NCBI RefSeq assembly: GCF_019048845.1
Contig: NZ_CP077426.1
Location: forward strand, 1,597,501-1,661,500
From: Vibrio mimicus
Lineage (GTDB): Bacteria > Pseudomonadota > Gammaproteobacteria > Enterobacterales > Vibrionaceae
DNA: 64,000 nucleotides
Direction: 5' to 3'
Made by a program: the position numbers and the translations under genes. Under the pieces are notes generated by a model. It saw nothing but the letters and a program-made list of their open reading frames with translations. It ran no database searches and had not been told where the DNA came from. Shown here in pieces: positions 50,601-56,826 of the stretch (the first letter of the stretch is position 1; every line of letters begins with the position of its first letter).

Positions 50601-53600
50601 CAGTAAAGGCTTATTCGTTAAGGCGAAAAGCTCGGACTGGGGGCCAATGTCTGGTTTTATTCCAGTAGATCAGGCATTTGCCAAAGCATCTGCGAGAAGA
50701 GATCTTGATAAATTTAACGACTATGCTGAACAATCTATTGAGTCCGGTAATGCAGTAAGTGCAGATTTGTATCTAAATCAGGTTCGAATCGATGAGTTGG
50801 TGTCTAAATACCAGTCACTGACGGCTCTTGAGTTCGATGCAGAAAGTGGCATGTACAAAACAACTGCAACCAATGGTGATCAAACGGTCACTTTCTTCCT
50901 GAATAAAGTGACCGTTGATAGCAAAGATTTGTGGCAGGTTCACTACATTAAAGATGGCAAGCTAGCGCCGTTCAAAGTGATTGGTGATCCAGTATCTAAG
51001 CAACCGATGACAGCAGACTATGATTTGTTGACGGTGATGTATTCTTACTCAGATCTAGGGCCGCAAGATAAGGTCAAGCAACCATTAACTTGGGAACAGT
51101 GGAAAGAGTCTGTTACTTACGAAGAGTTAACGCCTAAGTATAAAGAGCTATACAACAGTGAGGTGCTTTATAACAAAAAGGATGGGGCTAGCCTCGGTGT
51201 TGTGAGCGATCGCTTAAAAGCTCTGAAAGATGTGATCAATACCAGCCTGGGTAGAACCGATGGCCTAGAGATGGTGCATCATGGTGCAGACGACGCAAAC
51301 CCTTATGCAGTGATGGCGGACAATTTCCCTGCAACTTTCTTTGTACCTAAAAGCTTCTTTATGGAAGATGGTTTAGGCGAAGGAAAGGGCTCTATCCAAA
51401 CGTATTTCAATGTAAATGAGCAAGGTGCGGTGGTGATACGCGATCCGCAGGAGTTTTCTAATTTCCAGCAGGTAGCGATTAATGTCAGCTACCGAGCATC
51501 ACTCAATGATAAGTGGAATGTTGGTCTTGATGACCCACTCTTTACACCAAAACGTAAATTGTCTCATGATTTCCTAAATGCCAAGGAAGAGGTGGTTAAA
51601 AAGCTCAGCGGTGAAGTTGAAGACCTAGATCAACAAAGGTTGGATACCACATCAACCAAGGATCAAGGCACCTCAGATAAGAATGATCATCTGCAAGTGG
51701 TGGATAGTAAAGAAGCATTAGCGGATGGAAAAATACTCCATAATCAAGATGTTAATGGCTGGGGCTCGATTACGGTTACACCAACGACAGACGGTGGCGA
51801 AACTCGCTTCGACGGTCAAATCATCGTGCAAATGGAGAACGATGCTGTTGTTGCAAAAGCGGCTGCGAACCTTGCGGGTAAGCATCCAGAAAGTAGTGTA
51901 GTGGTGCAGCTCGATTCAGACGGCAACTATCGCGTGGTGTATGGTGATCCGTCAAAACTGGATGGAAAGCTACGTTGGCAGTTGGTGGGGCATGGTCGCG
52001 ACCACTCAGAAAGTAACAATACTCGCTTAAGTGGTTACAGTGCCGATGAGTTGGCCGTGAAATTGGCGAGCTTCCAGCAAATGTTTAATCAAGCGGAAAA
52101 GATCAGCAGTAAGCCAGATCATATCAGTATTGTTGGTTGTTCTTTGGTGAGTGACGACAAGCAAAAAGGCTTTGGTCATCAGTTTATTAACGCGATGGAT
52201 GCGAATGGTCTTCGTGTCGATGTTTCTGTTCGCAGTGCCAAAGTTTACATCAATGAAATGGGACGAAAACTTTATTTTGATGGAAAGGATTCTTGGGTTA
52301 ACAAAGCTATAAACAGCAAAGTTTTGCTAAGTTGGAATGATCAAGGTGAAGTTGTTGCCAAGGATGAACGTATTCGCAATGGTATTGCGGAAGGCGACAT
52401 CGATCTCTCTCGCATTGGTGTCAGCGATGTCGATGAACCTGCTCGTGGCGCGATCGGTGACAATAATGACGTGTTTGATGCGCCAGAAAAACGCAAGCCA
52501 GAAACGGAAGTGATTGCTAATTCTAGCAACAGTAATCAACTCAGCTACTCAGGTAACATTCAAGTTAACGTGGGCGAAGGGGAGTTTACGGCGGTGAACT
52601 GGGGCACATCGAATATGGGCATTAAAGTCGGTAATGGTGGCTTTAAATCGCTGGCCTTTGGTGACAATAACGTTATGGTTCATATCGGTGACGGTGAAAG
52701 CAAACACAGTGTTGATATCGGTGGCTATCAAGCACTGGAAGGTGCGCAAATGTTCCTCGGTAACCGTAATGTGAGCTTTAATTTCGGACACAGTAATGAT
52801 CTGATCCTAATGATGGATAAGTCGATCCCAACTCCACCACTCGTCAATCCATTCGACGGTGCCGCACGTATTTCTGGTGTGTTGCAAGGTATTGCTACGT
52901 CTGGAGAGGGAGAAGATTGGCTTGCCGCTCAAGAGCAGCAATGGACACTGTCTGGCGCGAAGAAGTTCGTCAAAGATATGTCTGGTTTGGATCAGAGCAG
53001 CAGTGTGGATTATACCCACTTAGTTCAGTTGAACTCACAGAACGAGCGAGATAGCCGTGGCCTGAAACACGATGCAGAAGCGACACTGAATAAACAATAC
53101 AATCAGTGGCTAAGCGGTAACGGTAATAGTGGCACGAGTCAGCTCAGCCGCGCTGATAAGCTTCGTCAAGCCAATGAAAAGCTAGCATTTAACTTTGCCG
53201 TAGGTGGACAAGGGGCGGATATTCAAGTCACGATGGGTAACTGGAACTTTATGTTCGGCGATAACATTCAGTCGATTTTGGATACCAACTTAGGTTCACT
53301 GTTTGGTCTCATGACGCAGCAGTTCACCGCAACGGGACAAGCAAAAACCACCTTCACTTATACGCCACAAGATTTGCCGCGCCAGCTCAAGAATAAGCTA
53401 CTCGGCCAGTTGGCAGGAGTAGGGGCTGAAACGACATTGGCGGATATTTTTGGTGTGGATTACACCGCGTCAGGTCAAATTGTTTCGCGTAATGGTCAAG
53501 CTGTCGATGGAGTGGCGATTCTCAAAGAGATGCTGGAAGTCATCGGTGAGTTCAGCGGAGATCAACTGCAGGCTTTTGTCGATCCAGCTAAGTTGCTAGA

Positions 53601-55074
53601 TAGCCTGAAAGCGGGTATCGACATGGGAGCGGATGGCATTAAGTCTTTTGCTGAAACTCATGGGCTGAAAGAGAAAGCGCCTGAAGAGGAAAAGGACAAT
53701 TCTTCGGTTTCTGTTAATGGTGCGAACGTGAACAGTGCGCAAGGTGCGACTGTGGCTGATGGCAATACTGAAACAGCAGAAACACAAGATCGTGCCTTTG
53801 GCTTTAACTCGCTTAACCTGCCTAACTTGTTTGCGACTATTTTCAGTCAAGATAAGCAGAAGGAAATGAAGTCTCTGGTGGAGAATATCAAACAGAATCT
53901 CACCGCCGATCTGCTGAATATGAAGGAGAAAACGTTTGATTTCCTTCGTAACAGTGGCCATCTCCAAGGTGATGGTGATATCAACATCTCCCTAGGAAAC
54001 TACAACTTCAACTGGGGTGGTGATGGTAAAGATCTCGGTGCCTATCTCGGAGATAACAACAACTTCTGGGGCGGACGAGGCGATGATGTGTTCTACGCAA
54101 CAGGCACATCAAACATCTTCACGGGTGGAGAAGGCAACGACATGGGCGTTCTGATGGGGCGTGAAAACATGATGTTTGGTGGTGATGGCAACGACACGGC
54201 AGTGGTTGCTGGACGCATTAACCATGTATTCCTTGGTGCTGGTGACGACCAGTCGTTTGTCTTTGGCGAAGGTGGTGAAATTGATACAGGGTCAGGCCGT
54301 GACTATGTGGTGACTTCTGGCAACTTCAACCGTGTGGATACGGGAGATGATCAAGACTACTCCGTTACGATTGGCAACAATAACCAAGTGGAACTCGGAG
54401 CAGGTAATGACTTTGCCAATGTCTTTGGTAACTATAACCGTATCAATGCCGGTGCGGGTAACGATGTGGTGAAACTGATGGGTTACCATGCCGTGCTAAA
54501 CGGTGGTGATGGAGAAGATCACCTGATTGCAGCGGCCATCTCTAAGTTCAGCCAGTTCAACGGTGGTGAAGGCCGTGATCTGATGGTACTTGGTGGTTAT
54601 CAAAATACTTTCAAAGGTGGCACGGATGTGGATAGCTTTGTGGTGAGCGGTGATGTTATCGACAACCTTGTGGAAGACATTCGCAGCGAAGATAACATTG
54701 TCTTCAATGGTATCGATTGGCAGAAACTGTGGTTCGAGCGCAGCGGGTATGACCTGAAACTGTCGATTTTGCGTGATCCGCCTAACGACAGTGACCAATC
54801 GAAGTTTGAGCATATTGGCTCGGTGACATTCAGTGATTACTTTAATGGTAACCGCGCTCAAGTGGTTATCGGAATGAGTGAGAAAGACCTGTCGGGTGAA
54901 CGTGAATACACCATGTTATCGGATAGTGCGATTGACGCTCTGGTTCAAGCGATGAGTGGTTTTGAACCTCAAGCGGGTGACAATGGCTTCATCGACAGCC
55001 TAGAGAGTAAATCTCAAGCTGCGATCAGCATGGTGTGGTCAGACGTGGTTCACAAAAAAGGATTGATGGTGTAA
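41680..55074 (+). CDS. rtxA: MARTX toxin RtxA (4464 aa), variant effector set
   Basis: This secreted multifunctional autoprocessing RTX toxin has conserved repeat arms that make a pore/translocate. Inositol hexakisphosphate in the host triggers the cysteine protease domain to free the effectors. Order: glycine-rich A repeats (residues about 50-680), 19-residue B repeats (680-1355), a carbohydrate-binding-like jelly roll (about 1457-1605), a helical linker, effector 1 (about 1970-2280), RID (2390-2900), ExoY-like cyclase (about 2910-3300), CPD (3347-3560), then repeat C with Ca-binding nonapeptides. AAAGAAGAG precedes the ATG at 41680 (MGKPFWRSVEYF); the open frame back to a GTG at 41641 overlaps rtxC and is not used. 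The full frame is intact. Length is 81 residues shorter than the El Tor toxin as I recall it, and the C-terminal key residues are shifted by exactly 81. Confidence 0.97.
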   Translation: MGKPFWRSVEYFFTGNYSADDGNNNIVAIGFGGQIHAYGGDDHVTVGSIGATVYTGSGNDTVVGGSAYLKVEDSTGHLTVKGAAGYADINKSGDGNVSFAGAAGGVSIDHLGNHGDVSYGGAAAYNGITRKGLSGNVTFAGAGGYNALWHETNQGNLSFTGAGAGNKLDRTWFNRYQGSHGDVTFDGAGAANSISSRVETGNITFRGAGADNHLVRKGKVGDITLQGAGASNRIERTRQAEDVYAQTRGNIRFEGVGGYNSLYSDVAHGDIHFSGGGAYNTITRKGSGSSFDAQGMEYAKAEDIVLTAAQMHGLSIDNGNKFHAVTAVKSEREPNTYLFAIADGTYTKINKVRLYNDPETGKLKYYSEAWFKRGNHLAELARSDVSSVGGFEANPINGGYTLSNIAVEHQQSVTVHAVEKSLTEYEWVTYANGAVIDAKEVSLSDAKMGGHAIYADGTKVDVKAVKSNRQPNTYIYAKVLGPYTKIVVVELANDPETGALKYQARSWYKEGDHTANIANQDISSATGYNPMGKGGYSLSDLHYSVNAVRSTSETVADIEEYTDQTLFKPANDSGESSGDVRFNGAGGGNVIKSNVTRGNVHFNGGGIANVILHSSQFGNTEFNGGGAANVIVKSGEEGDLTFRGAGLANVLVHQSQQGKMDVYAGGAVNVLVRLGDGQYLAHLLAYGNISVQKGSGDSRVVMLGGYNTHTQIGSGNGLWLAAGGFNVMTQVGKGDVAAVLAGGANVLTKMGEGELTSGMLGGANVITHISNDDQLSNTTAVALGGANILTKKGKGNTLAVMGGGANVLTHVGDGTTTGVMVGGANILTKVGNGDTTGIMLGVGNVLTHVGDGQTLGVMGAAGNIFTKVGDGTSIAVMIGAGNIFTHVGEGNAWALMGGLGNVFTKVGNGDALALMVAEANVFTHIGDGMSVALMLAKGNVATKVGNGTTLAAMVGNANIFTHIGHGSTFAAMIGQANIMTKVGNDLTAALMVGKANIMTHVGDGTSLGLFAGEVNVMTKVGNGTTLAAMFGKANIMTHFGDGLTGVLALGEANIVTKVGDDFMGVVAAAKANVVTHVGDATTAAVLAGKGNILTKVGEGTTVGLLISDVGNMMTHVGDGTTIGIAKGKANLITKVGDGLGVNVAWGQANVFTQVGDGDRYNFAKGEANLITKVGDGQEVSVVQGEANIITHVGNGDDYTGAWGKANVITKVGNGRNVVLAKGEANIVTQVGNGDSFNALWSKGNIVTKVGDGMQVTAAKGQANITTTVGNGLSVTAAYGDANINTKVGDGVSVNVAWGKYNINTKVGDGLNVAVMKGKANANIHVGDGLNINASYAQNNVAIKVGNGDFYSLAVASSNTSSNKLSALFDNIKQTVLGVGGSQAINYLVQGDEASSSGTHKGRGAIATPEITKLDGFQMDAIKEVGSDLGDSLTGSVTKVDTPDLNKMQHAINVDDSSVQAPNLIVNGDFELGEHGWQSTHGVEASYAGSVYGVEGEGHGARVTELDTYTNTSLYQDLANLAQGEVIAVSFDFAKRAGLSNNEGIEVLWNGEVVFSSSGDESAWQQKTLKLTAQAGSNRIEFKGTGHNDGLGYILDNVVATSESSQQANAIREHATQNPAAQNALSDKERAEADRQRLEQEKQKQLDAVAGSQSQLESTDQQALENNGQAQCDAVQEESEAITAELTKLAQGLDVLDSQATHTGESGDQWRNEFASGLLAGVQTQLDDAKQLANEKIAEAKQTHADNQNKVKDAVAKSEVGVAKGEQIRAGAEQHIADAQADAETRKADALAKSNDAKQAESDARSAANDAQSRGDRDAMNAENKANQAQNDAKGAKQNEGDRPDREGVAGSGLSSNAHSVKSSGETDSHINTDSPTNADGRFSEGLSEQEQEALEGAINAVNRLQINAGIRGKNSGTTITSMFTETNTDSIVVPTTTSQDVDRKEIRISGVNIQGLGETPHDTAKSRVAVRAEKVANIYRWLDSDHPRATEYFIPVPGFEDGDAYVSDEVMMHMIEYVGKYIKDTDNQVPKDQAQALATLFVKATLDYDWDKRVEFLTKLESYGYSFEAPHGENSIVSFWSGKKSYNKYRDVLDNAQPDGKKVVFDVDVQGNVFAIRLNNQLINWSKEYLEPQYEQHNKLKSLIHSAYFNNTGFWSSVYATGAQNDVYVIAEGGMRLGNYFWNVELPVLRQLQREGLVGEIRLLDKPVSEYKDVPVDEIGRRLTDAGVAVKIRFDALSTAQQAELLAINPEGYKASTLIELDVKLSAIDTMLRESLPFYSLRTERNLLVQEGDEGFEVRAWPGTDGKSKTIILKDPEDAAQHKAIERFILANFDNFEQMPDELFLVDNKVISHHEGRTHVLAQKVDGAWQYNAKVELMSVTELLDAAHVPGKIRGESYQKVIDALTEYHASTVEHADYELESVEKLLNLRKQIEGYALGHPDSNRVEAMNSLLNQVNSRLEEVSVLAVSEQSIKAYDSFSRLYDQLDNANLKESKHLYLDGNGNFVTKGKGNLATIDKLGGSDAVLEKVKAAVSHEYGQAVADTIFAGLSANELAKDGKGIDIAGLNKVHQAIEQHMSPVSATMYIWKPSDHSTLGHAALQIGQGRTQLEGQAAADFNKQNYVSWWPLGSKSSNIRNIFNVATEDQPDLKLRWSDFSQPAHKNDTLEHDMASEENDSFGLKEGETKLKRFIEKLNAAKGIDASYKDASEGYASVLLGNPDMLASTGIPAHVFQPFVDQWNDTSYDMMDVANRFAEELQKQAQASGDPALVDKRIDNVVRLFAERALEEIEAFKASQADEGRVFRINLEGLDVAAMQAEWNRLSNDPDARYQLLTKNCSSTVAKVLKAGGADKLIGHEASNRLMGQYADQIVSGLFNAKQAAVEVKDIRATEDLSVVKTVASDTELGTNTDAPHKNYQSRDLVLEPILQPETIELGMPDIDQKILAEVAERENVIIGVRPVDEKSKSLIDSKLYSSKGLFVKAKSSDWGPMSGFIPVDQAFAKASARRDLDKFNDYAEQSIESGNAVSADLYLNQVRIDELVSKYQSLTALEFDAESGMYKTTATNGDQTVTFFLNKVTVDSKDLWQVHYIKDGKLAPFKVIGDPVSKQPMTADYDLLTVMYSYSDLGPQDKVKQPLTWEQWKESVTYEELTPKYKELYNSEVLYNKKDGASLGVVSDRLKALKDVINTSLGRTDGLEMVHHGADDANPYAVMADNFPATFFVPKSFFMEDGLGEGKGSIQTYFNVNEQGAVVIRDPQEFSNFQQVAINVSYRASLNDKWNVGLDDPLFTPKRKLSHDFLNAKEEVVKKLSGEVEDLDQQRLDTTSTKDQGTSDKNDHLQVVDSKEALADGKILHNQDVNGWGSITVTPTTDGGETRFDGQIIVQMENDAVVAKAAANLAGKHPESSVVVQLDSDGNYRVVYGDPSKLDGKLRWQLVGHGRDHSESNNTRLSGYSADELAVKLASFQQMFNQAEKISSKPDHISIVGCSLVSDDKQKGFGHQFINAMDANGLRVDVSVRSAKVYINEMGRKLYFDGKDSWVNKAINSKVLLSWNDQGEVVAKDERIRNGIAEGDIDLSRIGVSDVDEPARGAIGDNNDVFDAPEKRKPETEVIANSSNSNQLSYSGNIQVNVGEGEFTAVNWGTSNMGIKVGNGGFKSLAFGDNNVMVHIGDGESKHSVDIGGYQALEGAQMFLGNRNVSFNFGHSNDLILMMDKSIPTPPLVNPFDGAARISGVLQGIATSGEGEDWLAAQEQQWTLSGAKKFVKDMSGLDQSSSVDYTHLVQLNSQNERDSRGLKHDAEATLNKQYNQWLSGNGNSGTSQLSRADKLRQANEKLAFNFAVGGQGADIQVTMGNWNFMFGDNIQSILDTNLGSLFGLMTQQFTATGQAKTTFTYTPQDLPRQLKNKLLGQLAGVGAETTLADIFGVDYTASGQIVSRNGQAVDGVAILKEMLEVIGEFSGDQLQAFVDPAKLLDSLKAGIDMGADGIKSFAETHGLKEKAPEEEKDNSSVSVNGANVNSAQGATVADGNTETAETQDRAFGFNSLNLPNLFATIFSQDKQKEMKSLVENIKQNLTADLLNMKEKTFDFLRNSGHLQGDGDINISLGNYNFNWGGDGKDLGAYLGDNNNFWGGRGDDVFYATGTSNIFTGGEGNDMGVLMGRENMMFGGDGNDTAVVAGRINHVFLGAGDDQSFVFGEGGEIDTGSGRDYVVTSGNFNRVDTGDDQDYSVTIGNNNQVELGAGNDFANVFGNYNRINAGAGNDVVKLMGYHAVLNGGDGEDHLIAAAISKFSQFNGGEGRDLMVLGGYQNTFKGGTDVDSFVVSGDVIDNLVEDIRSEDNIVFNGIDWQKLWFERSGYDLKLSILRDPPNDSDQSKFEHIGSVTFSDYFNGNRAQVVIGMSEKDLSGEREYTMLSDSAIDALVQAMSGFEPQAGDNGFIDSLESKSQAAISMVWSDVVHKKGLMV
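41830..45750 (+). repeat. N-terminal repeat arms of RtxA
   Basis: Glycine-rich A repeats (for example GNVTFAGAGGYN, GDVTFDGAGAAN) run to about 43700. About 35 B repeats follow, one per 57-60 bases, with the core ANIMTHVGDG or TKVGNG. They are thought to form the translocation structure at the host membrane. The DNA is repetitive enough to recombine and to break short-read assemblies. Confidence 0.9.
47570..48480 (+). other. RtxA effector 1 coding segment, identity uncertain (DUF1-like by position)
   Basis: Residues about 1970-2270 replace the El Tor actin-crosslinking domain; no ACD motif is seen. Notable parts are FWSGKK (residues 2079-2084), the pair VVFDVDVQG and NTGFWSSVYATGAQNDVYV, and FWNVELPVL with Glu2185. 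This FWSG...E-x-P pattern recalls C-terminal toxin domains of polymorphic toxins. In V. vulnificus toxins a domain called DUF1 takes this place before RID. I cannot confirm identity from sequence alone. Confidence 0.5.
48840..50390 (+). other. RtxA Rho-inactivation domain (RID) coding segment
   Basis: A four-helix membrane-localisation part (starting GKIRGESYQKVIDAL) precedes the acyltransferase core. RID attaches fatty acyl chains to lysines of Rho GTPases. The catalytic His is His2597 in GHAALQIG and the Cys is Cys2837 in KNCSSTVAKVL, 240 residues apart, the same spacing as the known V. cholerae pair as I remember it. Confidence 0.92.
50440..51560 (+). other. RtxA ExoY/edema-factor-like adenylate cyclase coding segment
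   Basis: GVRPVDEKSKSLIDSKLYS then VKAKSSDWGPMSGFIPVDQ is the N-terminal catalytic motif of the edema factor/ExoY class, with Lys2981 and Lys2983. The metal-binding Asp pair is Asp3113/Asp3115 in TADYDLL. The HHGADDANPY segment contains the conserved HHG and N-P-Y. MARTX and Pseudomonas ExoY enzymes are activated by host actin and make cAMP/cGMP-type signals. It takes the place of the El Tor alpha/beta-hydrolase. Confidence 0.92.
51718..52380 (+). other. RtxA cysteine protease domain (CPD) coding segment
   Basis: The self-cleavage site Leu3347-Ala3348 (KEALADGKILH), catalytic His3438 (VGHGRD) and Cys3487 (IVGCSL) are present. The spacings of 91 and 49 residues are those of the El Tor enzyme. 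InsP6 binding in the host cell activates it, and it then cuts at leucines between effectors. Confidence 0.95.
54000..54620 (+). repeat. C-terminal calcium-binding RTX repeats of RtxA
   Basis: Nonapeptide-like blocks such as GGEGNDMGVL, GGDGNDTAVV, LGAGDDQSF, LGAGNDFANV and AGAGNDVVKL follow each other every 18-20 residues. They fold on calcium outside the cell and precede the C-terminal secretion signal. Confidence 0.9.
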
Positions 55075-55121
55075 TCGCGTAGCCCAAATTTAAGCAGCAA
55101 AAACAAGCTGTCCAAACAGCC

Positions 55122-55153
55122 AAGAACTCCACCTTAGTGTGGAGTTCTTTTTT
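55122..55153 (+). terminator. rtxA terminator
   Basis: AAGAACTCCAC-cttag-GTGGAGTTCTT type stem followed by six T, 48 bases after the rtxA stop. Confidence 0.88.
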
Positions 55154-55164
55154 AGCGAAGAGAA

Positions 55165-55658
55165 GTGGCCCCCAATTTTCGGACATGACTTTAAGTGGTT
55201 GATCTGTTTTGATAGTACCCAACAATACAGGGACAGATTATGACAAGAAAACGTAGAAACCACTCTCCTGAGTTTAAAGCTAAGGTAGCTCTCGATGCGT
55301 CTAAAGGGGATAAAACCGTCGCTGAGTTAGCTCAGAAATACAACCTGCACGCTAACCAGATCTCAACACAGCACGAGTCAACTCGCCAAGAGCTTGACAC
55401 AGAGGTCAAAGATGCTTTTGACAACAGTAATGGTCGAGATGGCTCAAGGCGCATCCAGTAATAACGGATTGAAAACGGTGGTATCTATAGCCAGCATGAA
55501 GCGTCAGGATTTAACGCCGAAAGCTGTACGCAAATTTAAGTGTACAACGGACAGAAAACATAAAATGCCAGTAGCTCCGAACTTACTGGCTCCGTACTTT
55601 AATGCAACGGCTCCGTAGGTGATGTCATATATCTTGCCACAAGTGAAAGCTGGCTGTA
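55165..55658 (+). mobile_element. Decayed IS3-family insertion sequence remnant
   Basis: A terminal GGCCCCCAATTTTCGGACA sequence begins near 55167. From 55240 an OrfA start MTRKRRNHSPEFKAKVALDA leads into a helix-turn-helix, then homology jumps to OrfB pieces (DGSRRIQ, then KRQDLTPKAVRKFKCTT, then GDVIYLATSESWLYL) in other frames. Large internal deletions and frameshifts make it inactive. The OrfB end is missing. Confidence 0.85.
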
Positions 55659-55822
55659 TTTGGATGCCTCTGACTATTATCACGGTATTGATTTGTTAGA
55701 CCTGAATCACATAGGTCGATTGCAAGATTAAATCCGGACCCATTTGATTCTTTACACATTGGAAAAACATTGTTTGCTTCGATAATTGATGATGCTGGTG
55801 ATGTGAGTTTGTACAGACTGTG
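55659..55822 (+). pseudogene. Truncated gene tail of unknown function
   Basis: After the IS homology stops, one frame reads DASDYYHGIDLLDLNHIGRL and stops; a second frame reads FDSLHIGKTLFASIIDDAGD and VSLYRLC before a TAA just at a terminator. The two look like one C-terminal region broken by a frameshift. I do not recognise it. Confidence 0.4.
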
Positions 55823-55848
55823 TTAAGCCCGCCAATTTGGCGGGCTTA
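55823..55848. terminator. Terminator, TAAGCCCGCC stem
   Basis: TAAGCCCGCC-aatt-TGGCGGGCTTA forms a strong GC stem placed between the truncated tail and the leftward hypothetical gene; it could serve both. Confidence 0.75.
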
Positions 55849-55855
55849 TGCGTGG

Positions 55856-56518
55856 TTATAAGGTATTCGAGGTTATGAGGTCACCATAACTGACAACGTA
55901 ACCGGTCCGCCATGAGAGATGGTCGACTTGACTTAAGACGCCTTCAAGGAGCTTTCCTCCAATGCTCATCTTTCTTTGCGCGGCTTGATCCGCATTTTTG
56001 ATCAAAATGCCAGTGTTAGATTGAGGATCGTACAGAGCCAAAGCATCGCCTCTGCGTTGTAGAATCACACTGGTTGCGTCGGAGAATGGCAAGTCTATCT
56101 TTTCATGGTTTCCTCTTGGAACAATCACGATTTCCTCGTAATGGTCGAGTGCTTCTTGACCAATTTGGTAATGGTAATTTTTAGCACTGCCGCTCCAAAC
56201 CACATTATGGATACCTGTGATTTGTGGTAACGCACCACTGGTTGATCCTTTTGCTCCTTGAAGCACCAAACTGTGGCCCGATTCGGTAACGGCAGTGGCA
56301 TATTGGCCAAGCGACTTGAATGAATCGATGATCACGTTTGGCGCTGAGAAAATGCCTAATAAAATCAATATTATAAGCTTGATTGGTATGATGTTTAGAA
56401 TGATTTCCGTACATGTACACCTAGCATTTTCGTGTTTTTCATGGGCATTTATAATTTTATGTACATGTACAATATTATTACGGTTCTGTATCCCATAGGG
56501 TATGTGACACTGTTTCAT
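55856..56518 (-). CDS. Hypothetical protein, N terminus derived from the 88-bp repeat
   Basis: The frame encodes 220 residues. Residues 14-43 come from repeat copy B, so the annotated N terminus is likely artificial. The gene proper starts near PIKLIILILLGIFSAPN, one membrane or signal segment, followed by a soluble domain (QITGIHNVVWSGSAKNYHYQ, and later GGKLLEGVLSQVDHLSWRT). A TTG at 56368 is another start option. It is probably a 5'-truncated gene whose true start was lost when the element arrived. No family is recognised. It faces away from the secretion cluster. Confidence 0.45.
   Translation of the reverse strand: MKQCHIPYGIQNRNNIVHVHKIINAHEKHENARCTCTEIILNIIPIKLIILILLGIFSAPNVIIDSFKSLGQYATAVTESGHSLVLQGAKGSTSGALPQITGIHNVVWSGSAKNYHYQIGQEALDHYEEIVIVPRGNHEKIDLPFSDATSVILQRRGDALALYDPQSNTGILIKNADQAAQRKMSIGGKLLEGVLSQVDHLSWRTGYVVSYGDLITSNTL
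56388..56475 (+). repeat. 88-bp element, copy B (direct repeat of 34499-34586)
   Basis: It has the same two GTACATGTAC palindromes and about 94 percent identity by eye to copy A, in the same orientation 21.9 kb away. It lies at the 5' end of the truncated-looking leftward gene and 350 bases before hcp. Confidence 0.85.
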
Positions 56519-56826
56519 TTTCCCGATATGTGTCTAGTTTTGAGTGTGGCTTTTCTTGCAATCCAATTAAGGAGAACAGCAACTCTCGCAAATGTTGATG
56601 CGTGAGTGCAACTGATGTTGATTGGTTGCTTTGTACTTTTTGCCCGCCAAGCAAGATCTTGCTCAAACACAGGCAGTTTTTTGCTTTATTGATGAAGATG
56701 ATTGGATAACACATTGATTTTTAATGGTAAGCAAGTTGGCATCGACCTTGCTCTTTCTATGGCGACGGTGCGCTTAGCGCGTTAACGCTTTCATTTATTT
56801 AATGATTTTTTAGAAAGGAAATAGCC
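56519..56826. other. hcp upstream region
   Basis: This 308-base gap carries the sigma-54-type promoter at 56736-56752. No gene is seen; the leftward strand has only short frames. Confidence 0.6.
56736..56752 (+). promoter_or_regulatory. Sigma-54-type promoter of hcp
   Basis: TTGGCATCGACCTTGCT has the -24 GG and -12 GC with exactly ten bases between, close to the TGGCAC-N5-TTGCA consensus. It lies 75 bases before the hcp ATG. In V. cholerae auxiliary hcp operons are driven by RpoN with the enhancer-binding protein VasH, which fits. Confidence 0.75.

Larger units (their letters stand above)
55075..55855. other. Gap after rtxA with decayed elements
   Basis: This 781-base stretch holds the rtxA terminator, an IS3-family remnant, a short unknown gene tail and a terminator. 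No intact gene is seen. In El Tor strains the CTX prophage attachment region follows rtxA; no CTX, RS1 or TLC gene is found here. Confidence 0.6.

Noticed and set aside
41653..54861. Numerous minus-strand open frames opposite rtxA
   Set aside because: They mirror the repetitive coding sequence, lack ribosome sites and show repeat-derived low-complexity proteins.
55240..55461. Intact IS3 OrfA gene
   Set aside because: Homology stops after about 40 codons and jumps to OrfB pieces, so it is a remnant.
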